DNA of 5,167 bases from Gallionellaceae bacterium (GCA_003151655.1 PLYB01000020.1:1-5167); one strand, 5' to 3'; numbered from the stretch's first letter, positions 1-5,049 are shown. The notes: generated by a model not told the origin, from the sequence alone. Numbers and translations are program-made.

Positions 1-70
1 ATATGCAAGAAGTAATTTTTTGTGAGCAACGCGGTATGGCGACGGAAATTGGATTTTTAGAGGTGCCCGC

Positions 71-166
71 ACTTACCCGGCAAGGAATTTCGCTACCTTT
101 GCACCGTTATAGTTACGGTCGCCGTTTAATGGGGCTTCGATCAAGAGCTTGCACCCCATCACTTAA
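71..166 (-). pseudogene. Partial, divergent 23S rRNA fragment (helix 68-71 region)
   Basis: Read on the minus strand, this stretch follows the highly conserved domain IV of bacterial 23S rRNA. It contains the segment with TAACTATAACGG, then AAGGTAGCGAAATTCCTTG, then GGGTAAGT, preceded by GGGGTGCAAGCTCTTGATCG. The match starts at the stop codon of the neighbouring gene and breaks off near position 71, so only about 96 nt of a roughly 2.9-kb gene is present. Compared with the 23S sequence I remember there are about six substitutions. Two lie in the near-invariant GGTCCTAAGG core (here GGTGCAAAGG), one changes TTGTCGGG to TTGCCGGG, and two lie in CCCCGGTAAACGG (here CCCCATTAAACGG). It cannot be a functional rRNA gene. 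The homology call is firm; whether it is a decayed scrap or a retained RNA element is unknown. Confidence 0.85.
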
Positions 167-792
167 GGATTCGTCCTAATCCACTCCACGACAGCTTGCA
201 CAAAATCGCCCCAGTATTCCAGACTTCGCAGTTCATCTGGCTTACACGACATTGTTGTAGCAATCGCAGGCAGGTCGGCGGAAAACGCCAAGAAACGCTT
301 CTTCATTGCTGCCGCTCCAGGTAATTGATTGCGCTCCTTGTTGTTCAGAAACCGCCGCACACATTCGATTGCTTTTAGTGGGTCGTTGCCATGTCCATAG
401 GCATCTTTCCCGGCAATATCGCTCATCGTTCGCTGATAGCGAAATGGCACGGCATCAAGGACAAGGATTTCCTTCTGTTTTTGTTGCTTATTGCCGAATA
501 GCTGGGCACCATAAAATAGGCCGCACTCGTAGGCCATGTTGAGGCGGGGCAGGCCAGATGCAGGGTCGGTTTCCACGCGACTGATGTCGTGGATACCATA
601 CTTGCATTCTTTGATTAACGTAGCGATCTTGCCGTGGCGCTCGGGTGCCGTGTTATTTTCTTCAAGTGCAGTTCTAGCGGTGAAGCCAGCATCGAAGACC
701 GCAAACGTAATAGCGTCGAAGATTGGCTTATAGCCGTCATCGAAAGGGCAATTTATGAATACGTTGGTTTCATAACTGCTGGCGATGGCCAT
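163..792 (-). CDS. NVFINCPFD-family protein, probable TIR/nucleoside-deoxyribosyltransferase-like domain
   Basis: The protein has 209 residues from the ATG at 792. A TTG one codon earlier is also open, but an AGG ribosome-binding site six bases before the ATG favours the ATG. The N-terminus has a core strand NVFINCPFD (residues 10-18) followed by YKPIFDAI. A conserved TALEE comes at 41-45, a second strand YGIHDISR at 65-72, and LPRLNMAYECGLFYGA at 81-96. I recognise this as a recurrent uncharacterised bacterial family. The strand order, and the NxxxExGLFxGA motif with Glu89, resemble TIR and nucleoside 2-deoxyribosyltransferase folds, where such a Glu is catalytic; that is fold inference, not proof. 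There is no signal peptide or membrane segment, so it is probably cytoplasmic. The stop of the small basic gene upstream lies three bases before the ATG, implying co-translation. The C-terminus (WGDFVQAVVEWIRTNP) looks natural, although its TAA abuts the 23S-like fragment. A nucleotide-acting defence effector is plausible but unproven. Confidence 0.85.
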   Translation of the reverse strand: MAIASSYETNVFINCPFDDGYKPIFDAITFAVFDAGFTARTALEENNTAPERHGKIATLIKECKYGIHDISRVETDPASGLPRLNMAYECGLFYGAQLFGNKQQKQKEILVLDAVPFRYQRTMSDIAGKDAYGHGNDPLKAIECVRRFLNNKERNQLPGAAAMKKRFLAFSADLPAIATTMSCKPDELRSLEYWGDFVQAVVEWIRTNP

Positions 793-795
793 CAA

Positions 796-1062
796 TTACC
801 TGCTGGCAACCACTTGTTGGACGGCGTTACGAATGGCGGCAACAGAGAAGTGCTTGGGTTTAACGACAGGATTCATAACTACGCGAACAAACCCCGCTGC
901 CGCCCCTCTTTTGCCTGTAGCCGACCTAGCGAGGCTAGATGCCACAACGGCCTTGATAGCGTTTTGGGACACGCGCTCACCCGTGCCGGACGAGACTTTT
1001 TTAGTCACGTCCAGTTTCTTTTGAGCCGATGGTTTTTTTTTGTTCATGAATGAATGATACAT
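796..1062 (-). CDS. Small basic hypothetical protein, first gene of operon
   Basis: The product is 88 residues from the ATG at 1062, or 83 from the in-frame ATG at 1047 (MNKKKPSAQKK). Neither start has a recognisable Shine-Dalgarno sequence, and no earlier in-frame start exists after the upstream TGA. I do not recognise the family. The N-terminal 30 residues are rich in Lys and Ser and look disordered. The rest, roughly residues 30-88, is Ala/Val-rich with scattered Arg and Lys and ends in HFSVAAIRNAVQQVVASR, compatible with short helices. The protein is strongly basic and has no signal peptide or membrane segment, so nucleic-acid binding is possible. The TAA at 796-798 is three bases from the next ATG, so it is almost certainly cotranscribed with the NVFINCPFD gene and may be its partner or regulator. 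A run of nine A on the coding strand encodes Lys-Lys-Lys just after the second start and is a potential slippage site. Confidence 0.65.
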   Translation of the reverse strand: MYHSFMNKKKPSAQKKLDVTKKVSSGTGERVSQNAIKAVVASSLARSATGKRGAAAGFVRVVMNPVVKPKHFSVAAIRNAVQQVVASR

Positions 1063-1122
1063 GCGTAGAAGAGAGCGAGCAACTGCATCTTGAAACGTTC
1101 GGTGGAACCGTGTGCGTTCCGC

Positions 1123-1193
1123 CCTACCCGCTCACCAGACAGTTATAATACACGCGCAGTCTCGGTCCACTCCTCTCCCTACCTTCGGGTAGG
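1123..1193 (-). promoter_or_regulatory. Structured leader with two mutually exclusive hairpins
   Basis: Bases 1178-1183 and 1188-1193 form a perfect 6-bp hairpin with a 4-base loop (CGAA on the minus strand, UUCG on the plus strand). The same segment 1186-1193 is also exactly complementary over 8 bp to 1123-1130, so the two pairings exclude each other. A further GGAAC/GTTCC stem lies at 1104-1120. The arrangement resembles an attenuator or switch in the leader of the 88-aa gene, which lacks a clear ribosome-binding site. No known riboswitch class was recognised, so the regulatory role is inference. Confidence 0.3.
1142..1169 (-). promoter_or_regulatory. Second candidate promoter nearer the operon
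   Basis: On the minus strand TGGACC (1169-1164) and TATAAC (1147-1142) are separated by 16 bases, again 4/6 and 5/6 to sigma70 consensus, predicting a start near 1136. It would remove most of the structured leader. The two promoters could be alternatives; without transcript data neither can be preferred. Confidence 0.3.
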
Positions 1194-1222
1194 TGATGAA
1201 TCCGGGGGTTTTTATTTCCGGC

Positions 1223-1251
1223 CTTATAAATATTTCTGTCCTCTCATTCAA
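1223..1251 (-). promoter_or_regulatory. Candidate sigma70 promoter for the 88-aa/209-aa operon
   Basis: On the minus strand TTGAAT (1251-1246) is followed after 17 bases by TATAAG (1228-1223), matching sigma70 consensus at 4/6 and 5/6. Transcription would start near 1215 and give a leader of about 150 nt before the ATG at 1062. The -35 box lies within a perfect palindrome (1247-1259). This is motif reading only. A second candidate lies closer to the gene. Confidence 0.4.
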
Positions 1252-1259
1252 GCCTTGAA
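1247..1259. promoter_or_regulatory. 13-bp perfect palindrome, candidate operator
   Basis: TTCAAG, a single C, then CTTGAA form a perfect palindrome that overlaps the -35 box of the candidate minus-strand promoter. A partial copy (AAGGCTTGA) occurs at 1282-1290. A dimeric repressor binding here would occlude RNA polymerase. The short length means chance is not excluded. Confidence 0.3.
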
Positions 1260-1291
1260 AGTTTGACGGATGTAATAATGAAAGGCTTGAC

Positions 1292-1316
1292 CCACGGCAC
1301 AAAGACCGACCCGTGG
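1292..1316 (-). terminator. Hairpin downstream of the 178-aa gene, weak terminator candidate
   Basis: CCACGG at 1292-1297 and CCGTGG at 1311-1316 form a 6-bp stem with a 13-base loop, 25 bases past the stop of the gene at 1341. The minus-strand sequence that follows is only moderately T-rich (CCTTTCATTATTAC), with no clean T tract. It may slow or end transcription but is not a textbook terminator. Confidence 0.3.
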
Positions 1317-1340
1317 ATTGCTGGGGTGGGCATATATTTG

Positions 1341-1877
1341 CTAGAACCCTGCCTTTTCAATATTTTTACCTGTGAGGCGAGAAATAGTGGCAGCATCAAC
1401 AGGCGAGACCAAAGATGCGCAATCATCAGAAAATGCAATATTACCTTCACGCATCGACTTTCTTGAATCTTCAACCCTTAAAGAGTCGCTGCTTGCGGGG
1501 GTGGGGTAACCGTCTTTGTTTTTTGGAGTCAGTTGCCTAAAACTTTCGAGACTGTAATTGAATGGCCCATTAGAAATATTTAGACTGTTGTATTCTGCGT
1601 GACTATCTTTGCTTGCTTGTAAGGTGATTTCTGGAAACCCTTTTTGTGATTTCGGTATCGTTATTTCAACCTTTCCGAGCTTTCCGAACCTGTACTGCAT
1701 ATAACCAGAAGTTGGAGACATGTCTTTGGATGCACAAATAGAGACTGTTTTATGTTTTTTAAGTATGCACGAAAATAAAGTTTGCTCATTATCCGTACAA
1801 TGAGTCACTACGGGTTCAGCGCAAACCACATTTGGAAGGGCAATAAATGCTGCAACTAAAAATATACGATTTTTCAT
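1341..1877 (-). CDS. Small secreted cysteine-containing hypothetical protein
   Basis: The 178-residue product begins with a classical signal peptide: MKNR, a hydrophobic core FLVAAFIALP, and a probable cleavage after VVCA (residue 20), giving a mature N-terminus EPVVTHC. A ribosome-binding site AAGGAGA lies seven bases before the ATG, so the start is secure. Four cysteines follow cleavage: C27, C37, C48 and C153, which could pair in the oxidising periplasm. The core pattern (LFSC near 37, KTVSICAS at 43-50, GYMQYRFG near 58-65, then KVEITIP) recurs in a family of uncharacterised proteobacterial exported proteins that I recognise but cannot name. No catalytic motif is visible. It appears to be transcribed alone, with a GC-rich remnant upstream and an intergenic leader region downstream. 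Its link to its neighbours is unclear; it may be independent cargo of the island. Confidence 0.85.
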   Translation of the reverse strand: MKNRIFLVAAFIALPNVVCAEPVVTHCTDNEQTLFSCILKKHKTVSICASKDMSPTSGYMQYRFGKLGKVEITIPKSQKGFPEITLQASKDSHAEYNSLNISNGPFNYSLESFRQLTPKNKDGYPTPASSDSLRVEDSRKSMREGNIAFSDDCASLVSPVDAATISRLTGKNIEKAGF

Positions 1878-1917
1878 AGACTATCTCCTTTATATACCCT
1901 CAGAGTTTAAAACTAGG

Positions 1918-2142
1918 CATTACTGTCGAGGGTTGTCCAGTGATGCCCAGGGAGCCGCAATTTTGTGGCATCCCGCTTTAACGCAAGATCGGTCGCGCAA
2001 TGCGGCTTTGAAGACATTCGGACGCATCATCGAACAGCATCGCGGCGATGCCGGAGTGCGCGCCTTGGATTGCGCCGATGTGTTTCGGTTGATGGCGTTC
2101 TCGCAATTGACGTGGCGCAAAGTCACTGCGCTTTATTTATAG
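1918..2142 (+). pseudogene. GC-richer orphan reading-frame remnant
   Basis: This patch is clearly more GC-rich than the AT-rich DNA on either side and has coding-like codon use in one plus-strand frame ending at TAG 2140-2142. The frame reads about 75 codons with no convincing start; the first possible one is TTG 1933 without a ribosome-binding site. Visible residues include GAAILWHPALTQDRSR, then FGRIIEQHRGDAGVRALDC, then ADVFRLMAF. The LWHP followed by a helix and a late ALDCADVFRL strand faintly resembles the C-terminal end of polysaccharide-deacetylase-like proteins, but the match is too weak to assign. I read it as the 3' end of a gene brought in by rearrangement. Alternatively it is non-coding spacer DNA of foreign composition. 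Confidence 0.4.
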
Positions 2143-2148
2143 TGACTT
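2120..2148. repeat. 8-bp inverted repeat between convergent ends
   Basis: AAGTCACT at 2120-2127 and AGTGACTT at 2141-2148 pair perfectly across a 13-base loop, between the end of the plus-strand remnant and the stop of the minus-strand gene at 2162. Position suggests a transcription end for one or both sides, but neither strand has a proper T tract after the stem. Confidence 0.35.
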
Positions 2149-2161
2149 AATCAGTGAATCC

Positions 2162-2800
2162 CTAGGATTTAATTACAAGACAGCTCTGGGATAGAAGTTG
2201 TAAGTCAGTAGACCAACCTGTTCTCAGCAGGCAAGCACCAATCAGGGAGATTACATTCTCCTCGTTTATAGCAGTGATTGGGTGAGGCATTGATTGTTGA
2301 AACTGACGAACTGCAATTTCCGCATCAAGTGCGTGACTATCCCCCTTGGCTCTCCCCGAAACAAATGCCTCCCATAGAAAGAGTCCACCGTTGGCCTTTT
2401 GGAAATCCTCCCAGTCAAGAAAGGCTTCCACCTTCGTGGGTGTGTTCTTCCTCAATTCTGAAAGAACCCATGCAACTTCAACTAAGCCAGTAGCTAGAGC
2501 ACCACAGCCAGCACCTGCACTCCAGCTGCGATTGCCCTCTTTGTTCCTTGCCTTGGTAAGCTCCTGCGGGTTATCACGCAAAGGGGTAAAAAGAGGACAC
2601 TCAAACCCCAGTGCAACAGCATCGCCATTAGCAAGTAATTGGGCTACTGCACTAGCAAGTGCCTCAATGCTGCTGCTATCACCATTCAATTTAGAGCCGT
2701 CAGTGCTAACTCCAGACCAGCCAAACCGTTTAGCTTGTACGGAGCCAATGTCAGCACAAACAACAGCAACACGTTCATTCTTCACGATGAAATCGTCCAC
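2162..2800 (-). CDS. RNase H-like (DUF429-like) hypothetical protein
   Basis: The product has 212 residues and starts at GTG 2800, with AGG five bases upstream. The stop of a 34-residue ORF lies 23 bases inside it, suggesting translational coupling. The layout matches an RNase H-like fold of the DUF429 type. A first strand carries an Asp (VAVVCADIGS, D17), followed by a middle strand VALGFECPLFTPLR with E67. A glycine/alanine-rich segment SWSAGAGCGALATGL covers 92-106, and a C-terminal helix GDSHALDAEIAV carries D154, H156 and D159. These acidic residues sit where metal-binding residues occur in that fold. LFLWEAFVSGRAKG (140-153) is a strong family signature that I remember from uncharacterised proteins in accessory regions. 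The protein is probably cytoplasmic, with no signal or membrane segment. Nuclease activity is an inference. The N-terminus looks complete despite the rearranged DNA just upstream. Confidence 0.75.
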   Translation of the reverse strand: MDDFIVKNERVAVVCADIGSVQAKRFGWSGVSTDGSKLNGDSSSIEALASAVAQLLANGDAVALGFECPLFTPLRDNPQELTKARNKEGNRSWSAGAGCGALATGLVEVAWVLSELRKNTPTKVEAFLDWEDFQKANGGLFLWEAFVSGRAKGDSHALDAEIAVRQFQQSMPHPITAINEENVISLIGACLLRTGWSTDLQLLSQSCLVIKS

Positions 2801-2879
2801 GCTTACCTACAATATCGGCTGATACAAACTGTGTGCTTACGTCTTCGTTGTAATACGCACCTATTCCGAAAATGGCCAT
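2775..2879 (-). pseudogene. 34-codon ORF, truncated 5' end of a larger gene
   Basis: An excellent ribosome-binding site (AAGGA, eight bases before the ATG) precedes MAIFGIGAYYNEDVSTQFVS and a further ADIVG. The frame then changes character to KRGRFHREE and stops at 2775-2777. The first 25 residues match, from memory, the N-terminus of a longer uncharacterised family in which the text continues IVGVGW and then about a hundred or more residues. The join near 2805 looks like a deletion that removed the rest of the gene and placed the RNase H-like gene directly behind it. The ORF now overlaps that gene by 26 bases and may work as a leader cistron that delivers ribosomes to its GTG start. Too short for automatic gene callers. 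Family membership is recollection; the strong ribosome-binding site and reading frame are seen directly. Confidence 0.55.
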
Positions 2880-2902
2880 GAATTATTCCTTCTTGTCTGT
2901 GC

Positions 2903-2931
2903 TACTTGACCCGCTGAATTGCATCTGGTGC
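2903..2931. repeat. 29-bp direct repeat, copy downstream of the PH gene
   Basis: Identical over 29 bases to 3436-3464, which is the 3' end of the LprI-domain gene. On the minus strand it still spells APDAIQRVK followed by a stop (TAG here, TAA in the original). It lies 19 bases past the stop of the PH-domain gene and 23 bases before the next ATG at 2879. It is not part of a gene at this place. Confidence 0.95.
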
Positions 2932-2950
2932 TTCACCGCGAACGGTACAG

Positions 2951-3385
2951 CTACTCCATCTCAACATTGCGTACACGCTTCAAATCGCGGCGCTCCTCAA
3001 CCATATTACGGATTTGCTCTCGCAAAGCCTGTGCATTTTTAACAGCTTCGATTTTAACGACTGGAGTTGATACGTCAGTGGACATCAATAAAACGTTTCC
3101 GAGACCAAATAGACGAAGGAAAAATGGCTGATCAAATTGTGTGTCCTTAACTCTGTAAAGTTCCAACTCGTCCGTTTTCTTTGAAAGCACACCAGAATGG
3201 GTTTTCAGCCTTTGCGAAGTTAGGTCATATTTCCTATTCTTGACCACTAGATATTTCCAAAGAATAACGCCTACCGACACGGGGGCAAGGATAAGAGTAC
3301 ATGCCAACACCCCCCATACTATGAATGGCCCCATGTTTGTTACTTGAGATGGAGTCCCAGACCATAAAAAACTTTCTTCTACCAT
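2951..3385 (-). CDS. Membrane-anchored bacterial PH-domain protein (YdbS-like)
   Basis: The 144-residue product starts at ATG 3385 with a GAGGAG ribosome-binding site about seven bases upstream. Residues 1-18 are polar and include LWSGTPS, the short motif typical before the membrane part of these proteins. One hydrophobic segment follows at about 19-43 (GPFIVWGVLACTLILAPVSVGVILW). The domain YDLTSQRLKTHSGVLSKKTDELELYRVKD at about 53-81, then PFFLRLFGLGNVLL and the end strand TPVVKIEAVKNA, is a clear bPH_2 (PF03703) domain. A charged C-terminal helix EQIRNMVEERRDLKRVRNVE closes it. Such proteins sit in the inner membrane with the PH domain probably cytoplasmic; ligands are mostly unknown. It lies 49 bases after the LprI gene on the same strand and is flanked by direct repeats, so it probably shares transcription from upstream. 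Confidence 0.88.
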   Translation of the reverse strand: MVEESFLWSGTPSQVTNMGPFIVWGVLACTLILAPVSVGVILWKYLVVKNRKYDLTSQRLKTHSGVLSKKTDELELYRVKDTQFDQPFFLRLFGLGNVLLMSTDVSTPVVKIEAVKNAQALREQIRNMVEERRDLKRVRNVEME

Positions 3386-3434
3386 TTATTTTCTCCTCTA
3401 AAAATCACTTATGAACATATATTTCCAGCCAACA

Positions 3435-4583
3435 TTACTTGACCCGCTGAATTGCATCTGGTGCGAGTTGGACAACCAACATTGATAGCGACACATAGTC
3501 CATTGCCGTTTCTAGAGGCGTTAGCTCATCATCACCACCAACAACATGGCTTATAAATAAATCGCCTTCATCAAATCTGAAAAGCAATCCACTCGATTCG
3601 GCTCCCTTAACTTTTAGGCGAAAGCCCTCGAATTTTCCGGACTTGATAGCAGTGATTTTTGAAAAGCGGGGATTTTCAAATAACATCGCAAGAAGGTTTT
3701 CGAAAACAACAAAGTGATTTGGCGGATTAACTGCATCACCCCTCAAATATATTGGCGCTTTCAGCCACTTATTTGAGAAGCCCAAAGCAGATATTTTCGC
3801 GGCATTCTTGGCTAAAGCAATTTCGACTGGTGATTTATTTGTGTCGCTCACCGAGCTTGATGCAGACTCTTTCGACAGCGTTGGCGTTTCAAATTCAGCG
3901 CCCCTTTCAGCCGCCCATGATTGAAGCGGGGGTGGAAGCGTTTGCATTGTTGTTCCGACAACAATAAATTTCGAATCTTTTACCAATATAGCTGCCGGCT
4001 TGCCGCTGGCTTTATGGATGACATATGCACCATCCATTGGGCCAGTATCCCTGCGTATGATCCCCTTGGAAACAATAGCCAGATATTCCCCGGCATCCTG
4101 TATTGCCGAGGCATCTTCATCACTGAATATTGTGGCCGTTAAGTCATCGTCCAATTCAGTATTTTTACCGACAAGTTTCGAATATCGGCTTCGCTCTGTT
4201 GCGTCGGAAGTGATGTAACTAGCCACCTTGCCGATCAATGCTGCTGAATTAACGGGCGGCCAATTCTTTGGTGTTTCTGAAACCGCAAGCACCTTTAAGC
4301 GGTCAGTGTAAACACGGTTCAGGCACGCAGCATCTGTACATTTGTTACGCACCCCTGACAGCCATTCTCTTTGTGCTGATTTCACCCCAGAAGCATCCGG
4401 GCTTGAAGCCAATGCTTTTTTATATGACTGCATCAATTGACTATCAAGCTCAGAAAGCTTGGCATCAGAGCAAATCGTTTTTTCCACCAATGTAGATGCT
4501 TTAGTACAATCAAAACTGGCGGCATGACTCCCAGTGGCGAACAATATACATAAAAAATATGCTGCATAAATTAGCTGCTTCAT
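3435..4583 (-). CDS. Secreted LprI-domain protein with unknown C-terminal part
   Basis: The protein has 382 residues. A signal peptide covers about 1-21 (MKQLIYAAYFLCILFATGSHA), and a GGGAG ribosome-binding site precedes the ATG by eight bases. Residues 24-97 form an LprI-type domain (PF07007): FDCTKASTLVEKTICSD with C26 and C38, a helix LSELDSQLMQSYKKAL, QREWL at 71-75, and CTDAACLNRVYTDRL with C82 and C87. In this family the cysteines form disulfides, and some members bind lysozyme inhibitor-like partners. The remaining 280 residues carry no motif I recognise. There is a Ser/Thr-rich low-complexity stretch around 236-248, and the end LETAMDYVSLSMLVVQLAPDAIQRVK looks helical. It is probably periplasmic. 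It is the first gene of the minus-strand group and is divergent from the XRE regulator. Its final 29 bases are duplicated downstream of the PH gene. Confidence 0.88.
   Translation of the reverse strand: MKQLIYAAYFLCILFATGSHAASFDCTKASTLVEKTICSDAKLSELDSQLMQSYKKALASSPDASGVKSAQREWLSGVRNKCTDAACLNRVYTDRLKVLAVSETPKNWPPVNSAALIGKVASYITSDATERSRYSKLVGKNTELDDDLTATIFSDEDASAIQDAGEYLAIVSKGIIRRDTGPMDGAYVIHKASGKPAAILVKDSKFIVVGTTMQTLPPPLQSWAAERGAEFETPTLSKESASSSVSDTNKSPVEIALAKNAAKISALGFSNKWLKAPIYLRGDAVNPPNHFVVFENLLAMLFENPRFSKITAIKSGKFEGFRLKVKGAESSGLLFRFDEGDLFISHVVGGDDELTPLETAMDYVSLSMLVVQLAPDAIQRVK
3436..3464. repeat. 29-bp direct repeat, copy forming the 3' end of the LprI gene
   Basis: This copy encodes the last nine residues of the LprI-domain protein and the first two bases of its stop codon. 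Together with 2903-2931 it bounds a 533-bp repeat unit that carries only the PH-domain gene and its ribosome-binding site. The flanks on both sides of the two copies are unrelated. Confidence 0.95.
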
Positions 4584-4723
4584 AAATCGCTCCCTTAGCG
4601 AAACTAACTGCTTACAAAATCTATTTTAATTATTACATCAGGCTAGAAGTATTTCGGATATACAAAACCTCCCACAGACACCTTTGTGGATGAGAATGTA
4701 ACCTTATATTTACCAAATGTCAC

Positions 4724-4750
4724 TTATAGTTTTCTATAATTCAATTATAG
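4724..4750 (+). promoter_or_regulatory. Operator-like half-site array overlapping the -10 of the XRE gene
   Basis: Three half-sites lie in alternating orientation: TTATAG 4724-4729, CTATAA 4734-4739 and TTATAG 4745-4750. The last two form a perfect 17-bp palindrome (4734-4750, central C 4742), the first two a 6-bp inverted repeat around TTTT. TATAAT at 4735-4740 is a perfect -10 box with no good -35, as in promoters that need an activator. The pattern resembles C-boxes of restriction-modification controller proteins, where TTATAGT half-sites occur. Autoregulation by the adjacent XRE protein is the natural reading. Confidence 0.55.
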
Positions 4751-4761
4751 CTTATGGACAC

Positions 4762-5049
4762 ATGAGCACATGCCAAACGATGCTTGGCTCTATGAAAAAG
4801 CCCAGCAAATCGTTATCCGCTAGAGAAATATTTTGTAAAAATTTGCGCTTGGCGCGTCGATTAAAAGAAATATCGCAAGAAGAACTTGCATTTCGAGCAG
4901 ACTTAAGCCGCACTTACGTCAGCGAGGTTGAAAGTGGCTCACGGAACATTTCAATCGACAATATGGGATTGCTGGCACAGGCACTGGATGTGCCTTTAAG
5001 AGACCTCGTTGACCCAGAGATGTTTACAGCTTTGGAGCAGCGAATTTAA
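4762..5049 (+). CDS. XRE-family / controller-like HTH regulator
   Basis: The frame is open from ATG 4717, but that start would put the operator palindrome and the -10 box inside the gene, so I prefer a later one: ATG 4762 (95 aa), 4780 (89 aa) or 4792 (85 aa, MKKPSKSL). None has a strong ribosome-binding site; GGA lies five bases before 4762. The domain is a textbook HTH_3/XRE fold: IFCKNLRLARRLKEISQEELAFRADLSRTYVSEVESGSRNISIDNMGLLAQALDVPLRDLVDPE. SQEELAFRADLSRTYVSEVE holds helices 2 and 3, the recognition helix being around RTYVSEVESGSRN. Length and the RTYxSxxExxSRN signature match the small controller (C) proteins of type II restriction systems, but no restriction or methylase gene follows before the terminator at 5136. 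It therefore looks like an orphan regulator. It may control the divergent LprI gene, whose start lies 178 bases away. Confidence 0.85.
   Translation: MSTCQTMLGSMKKPSKSLSAREIFCKNLRLARRLKEISQEELAFRADLSRTYVSEVESGSRNISIDNMGLLAQALDVPLRDLVDPEMFTALEQRI

Noticed and set aside
39..123. GGCGAC at 39-44 and GTCGCC at 118-123 as a stem enclosing the 23S-like fragment
   Set aside because: Six base pairs across 73 bases is expected by chance and one arm is ordinary 23S sequence.
634..1053. Long plus-strand open frame opposite the NVFINCPFD and small basic genes
   Set aside because: It runs antisense to two genes with good spacing and a ribosome-binding site, and has no family-like motif or ribosome-binding site of its own.
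1144..1149. Perfect TATAAT on the plus strand followed by a UUCG hairpin, as for a small RNA
   Set aside because: No -35 or extended -10 element precedes it and no hairpin with T tract closes the putative transcript. The UUCG hairpin could still form on a plus-strand RNA, but evidence is too thin.
2346..2822. 158-codon plus-strand open frame
   Set aside because: It is antisense to the well-formed RNase H-like gene and its low-complexity Ser/Pro/Ala content is a reflection of that gene's codons.
1878..3435. Integron cassette array, given the row of small unrelated genes
   Set aside because: I looked for attC-type core sites (GTTRRRY with matching RYYYAAC) between genes and found no convincing pair; the 29-bp repeat is not attC-like.
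4672..4689. CCACA/TGTGG inverted repeat upstream of the XRE gene as an operator
   Set aside because: A 5-bp arm is too short to separate from chance and it does not repeat near either start.
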